NCBI GenBank assembly: GCA_948567375.1
Contig: OX419757.1
Span: 18,972,001-19,036,000 of the forward strand
Length of the DNA: 64,000 bases
DNA from: Lunularia cruciata
Lineage: Eukaryota; Streptophyta; Marchantiopsida; Lunulariales; Lunulariaceae
Reading direction: 5' to 3'
This document shows positions 47,605-59,049 of the stretch, piece after piece. Below the pieces are notes generated by a model, which had not been told where the DNA came from, ran no database searches, and saw only the letters and a program-made list of their open reading frames with translations. Positions within the stretch are counted from its first letter, which is position 1, and each line of letters opens with the position of its first letter. A program made the position numbers and the translations under genes.

Positions 47605-50600
47605 TTAGGGTTTTAAGGCTATAAAATCTATGCTCGCGAGTTGCAACCGATTTTGTCTACTGGAGTCTTTCACCGCCATAACTCGTAGTCTGCGTAGAAG
47701 CGAGAAGAAGGTTATGCATAAAGAAGAAGTGCATGAAAGTCTGCTGCTCCTCAATAAGTCCAGAAGATCAGAGGCCCACCTGAACGAGTTACATAGAAAA
47801 TGACTTTCTGGGTGGATCTCGTATATTTTGCTTAAAAAGCGTTCCTGAAAGACCTGGCCTTGCTGTGAATCAAGTGTCTTCCAAGTTACTCCATCATCAT
47901 TGCTCCCCTCCAACAACCTGAAAAAGCCAAATAGGGTGTGTTGCAAGTCGGCTTCAAACCGTGGGTTTCTGATAGCATCTCTTAGTAAAGCACCACTTCT
48001 AAAACAGCACACTAAGGCTGGTAAATTAACACATACCAGTCACAGGGGTCCCGCTCCGGGGAATCATTCGCTGATGTGATCTCGTAGGCTGCAAGTGTCT
48101 GAGACATATCTTTTGGTAGATGATATATTATCCAGCCACCTATACGACAGCGATCCCTCAGAAGCCGCTGTAGACAGCCTCTCGACTAAAAAGAGCAGAG
48201 GGATTCATACATCTTGGTTTGAGCTCGAGAAAAGTGCAATCACAAACAATAACAGAATGAAGGTCCACTCGTAATAGGGAAAGCTGGCACCGGTTTGGCA
48301 GCTTCTGAACCTCAGGCTATGAGCTGTTGGTGGTTGAAGAGAATGCGAGTGACAATGTGCCAGAGCTCGACCCATATTACATCATCCAAATCCATGGGAT
48401 TACTCAAAGCGCTAAGATATTGTCTTCGTTCAAAGGTACAGACGGGATGGAAGAAGCAAAGACCATACCTCTGGCTCCCGCGGGTTCCTCCCATTTGGTA
48501 GAGACTAGACCATCAAAGGCCGCAGAAGACTGCAAAAGTGGACTCAAATATTAGTCAATTACCTTTGTTCTAAGAACATTAACGCAGGGCGAGTTTAAAC
48601 CATTTATTGTGCTTGTAGGGAGTGATGTCCCGAGGACTTACCATGGAAAGAGGAAGCTCCTCACCACTTGAAACAGCTTTGCCGTTACACAGTCTAATTC
48701 CGTGTACAAGCCACTTTATTATCAACTCGTGCGGTTGATTCTTGGTCAGTTTATCTAAAAGGTCAAGTGCGACTGGTAAAGAAAGTGCTGCGAATACTGG
48801 ATTGTCATCCAAAGAAACCCAAAATAGTCCGTCTTCTCGGAGAGTCCACACGAGGCCTACAGATTTCAATAGTAATGCAATAGTTTCATCGTTTGCGTGA
48901 CCCAGCCATGCACTCTCCATTTCGGGATCAAGTTGGACTTCACGCTTGCGGAACGGCTGGGCTTTTAGTTTCGACAAAAATTCATGCAGTGCCTTAAGTC
49001 CAAGCACTACTTTCGGTAATGACGCATCGGCTTCCATAATGTCTGAGAAGAGGGAACCTACTGCTTCTCTGATCAATTTCACATGCTCATCATAAAAGAC
49101 TCGCACAGGACAGACTTTTCTTTTGAGTGCCGATGGGATTCCCGTTTCTCCTCTTAGCGTACGCCACTCTTCAGAACCAGTTACCCGCCCTGGCAAGTTC
49201 TCTTCAGGTGAAGAACCTTCATTATACGATGCGGAAATTTCCTCCTCTTCTAGTTGATCAAGTAGCATGAGTTCCTCCCACTCTTGAGCTGGCAGATCAG
49301 CTCTGATTTGATTTGTCAGGAACATCAGTGCTTCCTTCACGTCATCTTCTGATGTAATAGTCCTCTTTGACAAAACCTGAAAATAAACGGCTCATATTGC
49401 AACTGAGGGAACCCTTACACTGAGATCTCCACCTGGTGTAACGATAAGCACGAAGAATCTGCAACACCTTAAAAGGCCAACCAATCCAAAAACAGAAAAT
49501 ATTTACACAAAATTACGATAATGCTTGGAACGCACTGGTCAATACTATCCTCACTCGTAACCTACCTCAGGCCACTTTCTGGTGTAACGCTTGGTGACAT
49601 CATGGACTCCATTGTGACTGAGTGCAATGCAGTAGCTTAACTTTTTTCCCCACCTGTATAACAAAGGGACAATAGTAAGGCTTAAGCGAAAGGAAAGGTC
49701 TAAAATGCCGTTCATCCACAGGAGAAACGTAAATGACCGCTCAGTATGTACATCAGGTACAAGTAATCTCATATATGAATCAGTATGTATGTATGTATGC
49801 ATCAAGGAGACCCGTTGGGCAAGCGGAGGTGAAGAGATCGACCATACCCATGTTCATAGAGGAGTGGCTTGTCCATGATACCTTCACAAGGATCTGCATG
49901 CACCCACCTGGTGCCATTCAAATTTGTCAGGAGGAGATAATTGTGGATCCAGATAGGTGTGTAGCTTAGTCAAAAGTGCGGGAAATATGTGAAATGAGAG
50001 CAGAAGCCTTTCGTAGAACGGCGAATCTACACCCACTGAGGACAGACCCGACGTAAACTAAGCACATGCGAATCTAAGTAGCGGGGAATTACATCAAAAG
50101 TTCGATAATCTCATACAGACCATGAAATATGAGGACTACATTCCACAGCGTAACCAATATGTAGCGTTCAACGAAATAGACATTCATTCCAGAGCAACGC
50201 GAATCGATAACCCAGGAAGGGAAGTCAGTAGTGCTTTCTATTACTCAATACCAGAAGAGTGAGATGGCTATGGTGAATTCAGGCTGCATCAGTGTCATGG
50301 GACGTACCGTCCAAGCAGTGACAAATAGCACTCAGTCCAGACATGATCTTCAAAGTCGAGTATCTGCAAAATCAGAACGTACCGCACTTAGAGTCAGCTT
50401 CAAGAGGTATTCATCCACAACAAAAGAGTGCGTCAACTTTATTTATTCCAAAAGCTCCAAGGCCGTGACTTAAGTAAAACACTAACATGTCCGGCTCATT
50501 ACCTACTTAGTTATTCACGTAGTCCAAATTCTACGACGATCATATAGGTTCTCAAGTTTTACCAATTCAATATTTAGCTTGGTCCTTCTGTGAATGTGCT

Positions 50601-53409
50601 TAAGAATATGGAGGATCCAGGCTTGGTTAGTCAAGACAGAACGAAGAAAGCGAAATCAACTGAATCGAAGAGAAACCGCTTAAGACAGTTCCGTGCGAAA
50701 TCCATCACTAACCAGCCGAGCTTTATAGCCGAACGCTCTACAGTACAGGGTAAAACAGTTCGCCCATTCGCCACAACGTCCACATCTCGTCTCCAAAAGC
50801 TGTAAACAGTACACCAATTCAAATCGATATTGGTTTCATGCAGGATCATCGAAAGAATCATGCACGCCAAGATTTCCTCGTCGTAAGGTAAATATATGAA
50901 CAATTGACCTGACAATTTATAGAAGACCCCAAGTGCAGTGCTGGACACATCTACTATTTGTTATTCACGTTACTACCTATTTGGCTGCCTTTCGCAGCTG
51001 AAGCTCTTTCGCAGGCATTGTGAGCGTCATTTATTACACATCCCCTTAAAAATATTGAGAACGATCATTCATAGTGCTTGACCGTCCATTTTGTTGTAAC
51101 AATAAGAGCTCAGAAAAGGAGAACTCATAGTTCGTCATCGTATATCCTTTGGGTTACCTTTTTTGGATCGTTGATTCTCGGAAAACGAGCGTCTTTGTAG
51201 CAGCTTGGGCATCTGCATAGGGTGTATTATATTAGAAAGGCCTTCTGTAAATCTTAGTGTATAAATCAAATTTCAACTTTCCGCGAAATGAAGGGGAAGG
51301 AGCTTCAAGTGTGCAATACATCGATTACAACAATGCTATGTAGTTTGCCACTTCTTCTTTTTACAAAGAAAAGAGATCAACCATTCTTCTAGAGGAGCAT
51401 TCTTTGAAAAGTAGGATAATAAAAGGAACGGAGTTGTAAGGGACATCCAAACAAATGCTGGATTTGCCAGACTTGAGTCCATCTAGATAGATCCAACAAT
51501 TGAATCTCACAAGAAGTACCTGAAAAGCTCTACATTACCACATCGCCATTTTCGCTCCTCAGCAGTTGGTGTAGTATTTCCAGTTCGAACTGTCTTGCTC
51601 CCACAGCTCGAACACATTGGTTGGTCGACCCATCTAAAGATTCATAAGCGAACAACTTGAGAAAGAGTGTTGGTATCGGTGCTGGCGTCAAATCTTTCGG
51701 CTGCTAAATTCAGGTTCGGAGAGTGGATAAGTTTAAGTAATTTTAAGCGCAGTCTATGCTCACAGCAGATGATGACATTCCAAGGTGCATCGTCTGACAG
51801 TCCGTGTTCAGCTTCCATAGTAGGTAAATTGAATAATTTTTCAGCAAAATCCTCCATAGAGGCTCTGTCCCTGTGCCAGTAATCTTCCTCAGAGCTAAAG
51901 CAGTTGCAGCAATTTGTTTGACATTCTTTGAAGCATTAAGTTGCAGTGATAAATTATGAGTTAACGCTGCACCTGAAAGACTCTTTGAACCACCGGAGAA
52001 GCTGGAATAGGAAAGCATGCTCAACCTCATCCTTCGTTGGAGTGAATTTCCCTTCCTGCACACCGCCGTGTGACACAAGTTACAAAGGGATATGGAAGCA
52101 ACCTATTCAGGACCGAGTTGAATCGGAGGTCCTGAGGAAACCTTTATTCTAGAATGACGTCAATGCACGCACCAATGAGCGTGGATAAAGTTAGGCAAGT
52201 GATCAAGTCTTGCGTCCTGATGATACCAAGCATAAGTTTTAGAAATCACTAAGAAACCTGCAATACAGTACAAAACACGAGGAATGCGGCCTTGTGTGGT
52301 AAACCGTACCTTGGCTAGGGCAGTTAGTGCTTTTTCTTCAAGTTCTTCACGGTTTACCGTCTCCAGAGCGGCCGCCTGGGCTGCAGGATCCTCATACTGC
52401 AGAACGGACAGAAGAGCTCACATTTATGATTTTCTCCTCAGGTTTTGATGGTGGTAAGGTCTACTCCTGCAAAGTTGGGAGGGCCTCACATCCTAGAGCT
52501 CGCTGAATCTTCTCTCAAGAATCTTCATTAATCTGGAACATAGTACCCCAACTCAGAAGGAATGCCCCATCGCCAAACTCTCGCGCACTGGAAAAGGCCT
52601 GATTGAAACTATCCAGAAAGGGGTGTCAGGCTTAATGCTCCTCGTGAGTCCAACCTACGAATCTGGTCTTGTACCGCTACTTACTCACAGTATCTGTTCC
52701 CGTTCCGAATTTATAACGAGCCAGCTTCTTGAACTCAACCAGGTCAAACTAGTCTCTCTTAGTAACAGGGTGATGACACTTAAACAAATTGGGAGGCACT
52801 CTTTCTCCAAATTAGTAGATTCTATGTGCCTTAATTCATTGGTTCTCACCTCAAGGCATGAGGTTATGTAAATTTCCTCTTTACTATGGCAAGATCTTGG
52901 AAAACTACGACGGCACATTACGATGAGTAGACTAATATCCATAACCAGTTATTTCCTTTCCTCAATGGTTTCCGCCAGTGGTAATAAAGAGCAGCAGCTT
53001 GCACTCGAATTTAAAGAACGAAATTGGGCAATTTAGACAACTGAGGAACTAACTAGTTGCTCGACTAGATCTCCCCAGAGTGGTTGATCGCCAATCTCCG
53101 ATGGCCCAGGTTCAAATTCTGAGTCTAAATTGAAAGAGCATAACATAATCCTGATCTCAGAGACATACCATCATACATTGTTGATAACTAGGTAGCACTC
53201 TGCTCAGGAAGGTCTGTCGTCCACGATCCATTTTTCTTTAGTCTTTTCTCTGATTCCACCCCCCGAGCAGTTCTAAGAAGAACAGACCCTGTTTGAGCTT
53301 CACCGCAACTCCTACGATGAGAATTGGCAAGTTCACAGGGTCATACCGTCATGCATCGTTCAGCATACTTTCGCACTTTATCCAAGAACTTTTGCCGGCC
53401 ATTTGTCAT
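47605..53409 (-). CDS. PNG1: Peptide:N-glycanase (PNGase)
   Basis: A cytosolic amidase that removes N-glycans from misfolded glycoproteins retrotranslocated from the ER. Exons: 53409-53347, 52396-52310, 52055-51973, 51633-51520, 51212-51158, 50799-50713, 50363-50308, 49907-49848, 49653-49566, 49376-48642, 48529-48469, 48139-48037, 47917-47780, 47689-47605. All junctions are GT-AG and the phases join to about 604 residues. Zinc Cys are 85/88 and 117/120. The transglutaminase-like core has Cys143 (RCGEW), His170 (DHVWTE) and Asp187 (HADPCEG), spaced 27 and 17 as in yeast PNG1. KLSYCIAL and [10 protein letters not shown] follow. The C-terminal [13 protein letters not shown]...LLEGSNDDG domain resembles plant PNG1. 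The ATG at 53,409 is the first after an in-frame TAA. The N-terminus is short and lacks the ubiquitin-like region of Arabidopsis PNG1. An extra upstream exon is possible. Confidence 0.93.
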
Positions 53410-53651
53410 GACTTAGTCAATCAATCTCCACAACCTTCTCGTCGCTCCTTCCTTTCCGTTGAGCTAAAGTCCATCAACGAAAGCAAACGCCCTTCCTGCT
53501 TGAGAATACGCAGGGAAGGAACGGCCCTCCACTTCTATCGTCGCTCCGGTTTTATTCTCACCAGTGCGAAGCTCCGATACGACAGACTGGTATTCTTATT
53601 CCACGCCCGAGGACCGGTACCTCCGGGCCAATCAAAGACTTCGCTCTATGA

Positions 53652-53658
53652 ATATATA
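53652..53658 (-). promoter_or_regulatory. Candidate TATA box of PNG1
   Basis: TATATAT on the minus strand lies about 243 bp upstream of the PNG1 ATG. It is beyond the right edge of the duplication (53,586), so the truncated copy in unit 1 does not have it. Confidence 0.4.
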
Positions 53659-53988
53659 ACTAGTTTTCTCGACCTATTTCCCACAATGATCGCGTCGCCA
53701 TCAAAGCACTGGTGACCGGCTACTTTCAACTATTGAAGTGTTTTACTATTTATCCTCCACTCACAGGTAACTTTAGTGTTATTCATGTACAACAACTACA
53801 TTCTCTTTTCTGCCACCTTACGGAGTCAAGTTTCTCAAGTACAACTGACACCGCAAAAGCTACTGAGTTTCATGCCAGCGGTGGTCCAAGGTCGTGTACA
53901 ATCTTGGCAATTTTCTTGATTTTCTGGATTTTCTGGTCCATAACATCGCACGTCACGTCAAGAGGAAGAAGCGTCTGAACAAGCACAT

Positions 53989-54135
53989 TGCACGCGTCTA
54001 TCATTGATCTCAAGCTCCATATCTCCTGTGGTCTCTAACAGTTCGAATACAAGTTTACCCGGTGGTATGCACATTGTAAGTTGTATGAGAGAATGGTCTA
54101 CAGTGTTGGAGATCAATGATAGAGACGTGCATTGT
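53989..54135. repeat. Foldback: 27-bp near-perfect inverted repeat
   Basis: A 27-base arm containing CTATCATTGATCTC (about 53,989-54,015) is matched in inverse orientation near 54,107-54,133, with about three mismatches and a spacer of roughly 90 bases. No transposon end was recognised. If transcribed it would form a long-loop hairpin. Confidence 0.7.
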
Positions 54136-55045
54136 AGTTGTTCAGTCTGCTATCTCTGTTGGTAACCAGCCGGAAATTTCGTAGCATACACAATATGGCT
54201 GCACGTTCGACATAATTACGAGGAGATTTAGCTATGGTGGTCCTGTCCATCGGATCAAAAGTGCAAGAGATCAAAAGTCTTTACTGACTCTCGCCTCTTT
54301 TGCTCTATCGCTCCGCCTTGCTGGGGAATGCATGCTTCCATCAGTAGATGCTACATTCTGATCTCACTACTGAATGCCATACCGATTGTTCGTGGATAGT
54401 ATGAGTCTTCAATCCCGCTTTGCTTACCTTTGCAACGTGTGTCCTTGCCAATTCCTAGTAGCTTTGACTTGCATGCATTTACTTGCTTAGATCTGCAAGT
54501 CTTCAGGTTGCAATGCTTGTGTCATAAGTGATTGTGGATACCCTTTGTACGCACGGCTTCTACTGTCTGCTCGATATATCACCTGGAGAGCAGGACCAAA
54601 CCACGGAGGGTGTTTCCCTTGAAAACTAAAAATGAAGATGCTCTATGTAATTATCAAACAACTTACATCAGAACTCATGATCATGACTCGGAAGGTCATG
54701 ATCACAGTGACACTTGATCATTCAGTCAAACAATTCAGCAACACCTGATTTTTCTCCGCTTCTAGTCTTGCTGTGAATAACATCTATTGCCGTAGCAGTG
54801 GAGATTCATTTGTCCCCTTCCAGAACACAGCCGGTCTGAGTATCTGGCTTGAAGCTTTTCAACCATTGAGCGACTTGGCAGGCGAGGAAGACACTATCAC
54901 GACAGGTACAGTGAGGCGGGTCCTGATTCCATCAACGGAGCTGCAGTGACTCTCCGAGAAGGGTGTTTGGACTTCGGTGCTTTTATGTTTTGGCCGTGAG
55001 ATCCGCATATCGGCTTAAGCTATCGGGTCAACTTCCTTGACATGC

Positions 55046-55095
55046 CTAGAGTCATGTGCTCAGAGACATCACAGTCTCAGAGCACATGGGACTAG
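55046..55095. repeat. 22-bp inverted repeat with 6-base loop
   Basis: The arm at 55,046-55,067 (ending CATGTGCTCAGAGAC) pairs with 55,074-55,095 with four mismatches, around the loop ATCACA. It is a compact, stable hairpin about 750 bp beyond the GET3 stop codon. Confidence 0.8.
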
Positions 55096-55838
55096 AAGCT
55101 TCCACAACAATAAGCATAATTGACCAAAACCAGGACAATTTTAGAATCTGGAAACCAGAATGAAATTAAAGCGGACCAAAAGAACAAGAGCTAACCCAGA
55201 TCTAAAAGAATGCAAGAACTCCATGGAGCCATCGCTTAATATTATCTCGTTAAGAACCAATCCTTTCCACTGATAAACTCGAGATACCTCCTTATGCGCG
55301 AGACATGAAATTTATCTAAAGAGAATCAAGACCTGTAACGCATGCTTTCTCGTAGCTCTGTGCTATCAGCTTTGTTCAAACTCTTCGGATGCTCATCGAC
55401 TTCCGCTTTTGAGTTCATAAGATTCACATGTTACCGCAACTATTCATTTGTTGAGGTTGCATCAATCAGATCACGTTCCAACTCACGTCCAGAAACCTCA
55501 TAACATGCAAAATCTGGGCAAAGACTCTCAAGATGTACATTACTTGAAGGTTGGCTAAATCTTGGATAGAAAAACTCAGTGGATTCCCCTTGCTGACACT
55601 CATAAATCTATACATCATCTTTAACATTTTCGACTCGGCGCAGGTGTGCCTAACCAGCTCCTGTAGTCAATCTTGAAGCTCAGGCTTGAAAGGTCAAAAA
55701 CGATTTCAGTCTCATCACTGGCTGTTGACCCAGCATTGCAAGTATCGACTCGTGTACGCTAAGCACTCTTTCTCGAGAGGAACATGAAGAAGAGTCAAGG
55801 CTGCTACCGCTAAACGAAAATAATCTTTACAACACATT

Positions 55839-58800
55839 TCAACTCTTTTCTTTCCCCTTCCTCAATCTGTCCAACAAAGCCTCAGTGTCCACTAATGCCT
55901 TTCGAAGTCGCTCCACTTCTGCTTCGCAAGCCTCTACAGTCTTCAGCGACAAGCCTCCGGCGACTGTACTTGGCTCGTAAGGCTTTAGCAGATTAGCTGA
56001 GAATTCTTTCAAAGATTCAACTCCACGTACCTGCAAACAGAAAGAAACAATGGTCAAACAGGGGAGAAATATTTACTCAGGAACAAGCTCAGAATTCTTC
56101 TGACCAGATAGATCCTATCTGACGATGTACCATCAATAGAGAAAACTGAAGTTTATAAAACTCTCTTGAAACTTCAAGAACCAACTTACGTGGTAGCAGA
56201 AAAGCTAATCTCGCTACTCCACAACCAAACACTGCAAGAGCTGTGAATGCATAGTTTCCATACCTCTTCGGGAAGAAGTGGTAACTTTGTAATGTGGAAG
56301 TCCTCGTACAACTCGTGAAACTGATCCAAATATTTCTGCTGCATTCGTATCCTAGCTTGTAGGAGTCTCGAATCAGAGGCTGTACAATATAGCAGATCGT
56401 TTACTACGTTAGTGAGACCTAGTTGGATGTGGCTGTCCACAAATAGCACTTCTTAAAGATCCATCAATAAGTATAGAAACGTCAGCTCCGAAAGCCAAAT
56501 ATCATGAGCAAGACAAAAGACAGCTCTCTGCTGATTGTCCTGCTCAGGCTTTGATAAACATCTATAATAATATTCAGGGATGATCAGTCGCCACAATCTG
56601 GTCAACTCACCATCCTCCTTAAACAAAACTTGGTTGATGATGATATTATGTGTATCGATCTCAAAACGGGCCAGCTCTTGGACCAGCCTCTCTGTTTCGT
56701 ATAATGATAAAAACTCGGGAATGCAGACACACACGAAAGTAGTCAAATCCTGCAAAGGGCAATCCAATATAACATAAGAAGAGGTGAAACCAATTAGAAT
56801 AGAAGGCAGAACACATCCCGCTGATCCATCAAGGTCCTTAGGCAGAAGTTGTGGCTGAAGACCACCAGCCATTCTCAGTAAGAGATTCGCCACTCTCGGG
56901 TGGCACGACCAGAAAGACGTATTCAACGTGATTGAGAGAAGCCACAAGAAGGTATTTCGCGCAAAACACGCTGCAAGCTCAAAGGGATTTGCCCGGGGCA
57001 TAGTTGAAGCACCAACCGGATTCCGAAACTGTTCGTTGACTCGCTCAATAACAGCTTTCATGCTCTCCAATTTTCCCATAATGGCATCCTCTCCGAATTC
57101 ATCTCCTGCCCCAAACATTCGTGATACCTGAACCACCATAGTTCCTCTGTCATAACTGAATCACCAGTCCCCATGATATACAGAGCTCCTTCATGCAGAA
57201 CTAAGACAGATCCAGCCAATTATTGATATCATACACGTAAACTGAATAACGTTTTGTGAGGGTGATTTTCATAAAGCTGATTTTTCCATTTTGTTCAGTT
57301 TTGCTGAAGTATAGATACAACCTCCAAGGCCATAAATAGGTGGGAAAGACATTATTGATAAAAATATGTTTTAGTTTTCTTGTTGCCAAGAGTTTAGGAT
57401 GCACGGTTAGAGATGTCGTCAAATCTCTCTCATGGCGCAGATTTCGTACCATCTTGTGCAGTAGTAAGAAACAAGAAACAAGAAAGATTGAGCCTGACTT
57501 TGAGTTTGCAAGTACCTGGCTTATCAGCCCTCCGAACTTGTTCTTCAAGCTCATCATCTTACCAAGCCCTTTCTCCAGGGTCGAGGGAAACTGGAGCAAC
57601 CGCAAAGTGTGGCCAGTGGGAGCGGTATCAAACACTACGACAGCATAATCCAAGGTTTGCACTAGCCTGCGTCAGAAATCATGATTTTTATCAAAACTAC
57701 GCTTTCGCTCGCATGTTTTTTGATCAAATTCTAGGTCAACAAGTAACTAGGCAATGTCTTCCCTAAACGCGTACATACCGTACTTTGTTCCAAAGCACAA
57801 CAGCACCTCCCTCTTGGAGCATGTCGCGTTCTGAAAAGTAAGGTAAGTAGACTGCATGAACTGCTCACGAAGCCCGAAATTCCTTAAGGAAAATGCTGCA
57901 GTTGGTTAACTGCGCGTGGGTACATGCACATCATCACACAGGAAACTCCACACGAAGGCAGAGACCTAAACGAACTTCTGAAACAGAATCTGCCACCCAG
58001 GGATCCATGAAAGACCTCGACAAGGCCTTCACAAAAGTCCGAATCCACGGTGGTAAACTGCAAGTTGGTCGCCTCAGCGACCATAGTATAAGGTCGGATG
58101 TATCTCCCTATTTAAGGTACTCTGAAGACAGAGTCACAGCTTATGAGAGTCGCTGATTCGTCTGAATATTGCAATTCAGCAGGGAGTACAAACATATGAC
58201 GATAACAGAGCTAGCATCTTCGTTCAGACCACAGTTTGGGGCGATCAAGAAACATTGGTCGAAACCCCGATCGAATTCTCACATTAAACCTCAAAAGAGA
58301 AAAATGACTGGGTTCCAAAGAGCAGCAGTACTAACTTGAGCATTTCGGCAAAACTCATTGCTTCGTCGATTCCGGGAATGGCATTCGCAAGCTCTGACAC
58401 AAACCCTCCCATGCCTTCAAACTGATCCAATTCGTCGCTCTCCACCGTCGGATCCACCTCCTGCATGCGTTGAATCGAATAGCTGTAAGCAAAACCCTTC
58501 GTACAAAGCAGCAGCAGCTATCCCATCTTCACCTTCGACCGGCACGAAATGGTCACGAACACGATTATCATCAAAATCATCTGTCTCGTCTGAATAGTTT
58601 TATCCTGAAAAGTTCTCCACAACACGAATGAGCAACTGGGGATGTGGCCAGGCCCTAACCATAGCGTATAGGTTGGAGAAGCCCTGGACGACGGTAGGAG
58701 AGCGCGTGAATTTCTGGCGAAAAGCATCGCTCAGGTTGTGAGCCGGATCGGTGGAGATGATGAGAACAGAGGGACGAACTTTCGCCAACTGAACGGCCAA

Positions 58801-58935
58801 CATCGAGCTGCAGGTCGTCTTACCCACTCCTCCCTTTCCTCCCACGAAAATCCATTTCAGCTCCTCCTGCTCCAGCACGTTGTTCAGACTCGCCTCCAAG
58901 GCGTCTTCACTGTCTAAAACTGCCACTTCCGACAT
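55839..58935 (-). CDS. GET3: GET3/ArsA-type ATPase (tail-anchored protein targeting)
   Basis: A homodimeric cytosolic ATPase that shields the C-terminal membrane anchor of tail-anchored proteins and delivers them to the ER receptor. Seven exons: 58935-58660, 58460-58336, 57666-57516, 57127-57017, 56749-56611, 56379-56264, 56030-55839, with GT-AG introns and joining phases, giving about 369 residues, near the usual GET3 length. Motifs are the deviant P-loop [10 protein letters not shown] (32-41), switch [11 protein letters not shown] (61-70), [29 protein letters not shown], switch [10 protein letters not shown] (147-154), [17 protein letters not shown] and [11 protein letters not shown] see no CxxC pair and no organelle-targeting extension, so the cytosolic GET3a-like class is most likely. 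A Met 21 codons upstream (58,998) is in frame, but family proteins start near MSEV. Intron 4 has no stop in frame (see findings). Confidence 0.95.
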
Positions 58936-59049
58936 CTTCACAACAACAACACCACCTGACAATCGTGCCCAATCCTCCTCTTTGCTTCTCGTCAACAAGC
59001 TGCTGAGTGCGCATGCACTGCAGCACTAATTGGCAGAATCTCCCCGTCT

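Larger units (their letters stand above)
41755..53586. repeat. Tandem segmental duplication, unit 2
   Basis: Unit 2 repeats unit 1 in the same orientation. 41,755-43,450 matches 35,631-37,340, 46,315-46,385 matches 37,342-37,412, and 49,237-53,586 matches 37,437-41,754. It also contains the 2.86-kb retroelement and the full PNG1 3' end. Homology ends at CAGA (53,583-53,586), after which the native PNG1 upstream sequence continues. Confidence 0.93.
53720..55830. other. Intergenic region between PNG1 and GET3
   Basis: The open frames are short and motif-free. The region contains the PNG1 upstream side, the 3' flank of GET3 and two foldbacks (53,989 and 55,046). Confidence 0.5.

Noticed and set aside
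48579-49373. Separate 264-residue gene starting [10 protein letters not shown]
   Set aside because: The apparent start is an internal TTG codon of PNG1 exon 10, which begins at 49,376 just after a splice acceptor. It is not a gene of its own.
50231-50473. Conserved 80-codon forward frame repeated at 38,440
   Set aside because: It is conserved only because it is antisense to PNG1 exon 7 and its flanks in both duplication units. No motif was recognised.
51642-51857. 71-codon reverse frame ([12 protein letters not shown]...) inside the PNG1 region
   Set aside because: It lies in intron 3. The neighbouring exons join cleanly across it (AG + A giving Arg before WVDQP), and the frame has no match in PNG family proteins.
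52623-52942. Paired forward and reverse frames near 52.7 kb, repeated near 40.9 kb
   Set aside because: They sit in PNG1 intron 1 and are repeated only because the whole locus is duplicated.
55839-58998. GET3 as a bacterial arsenical pump ATPase (arsA) acquired by transfer
   Set aside because: Seven exons with plant-type introns, a single ATPase domain, family-typical GET3 blocks and length all fit the eukaryotic targeting factor.
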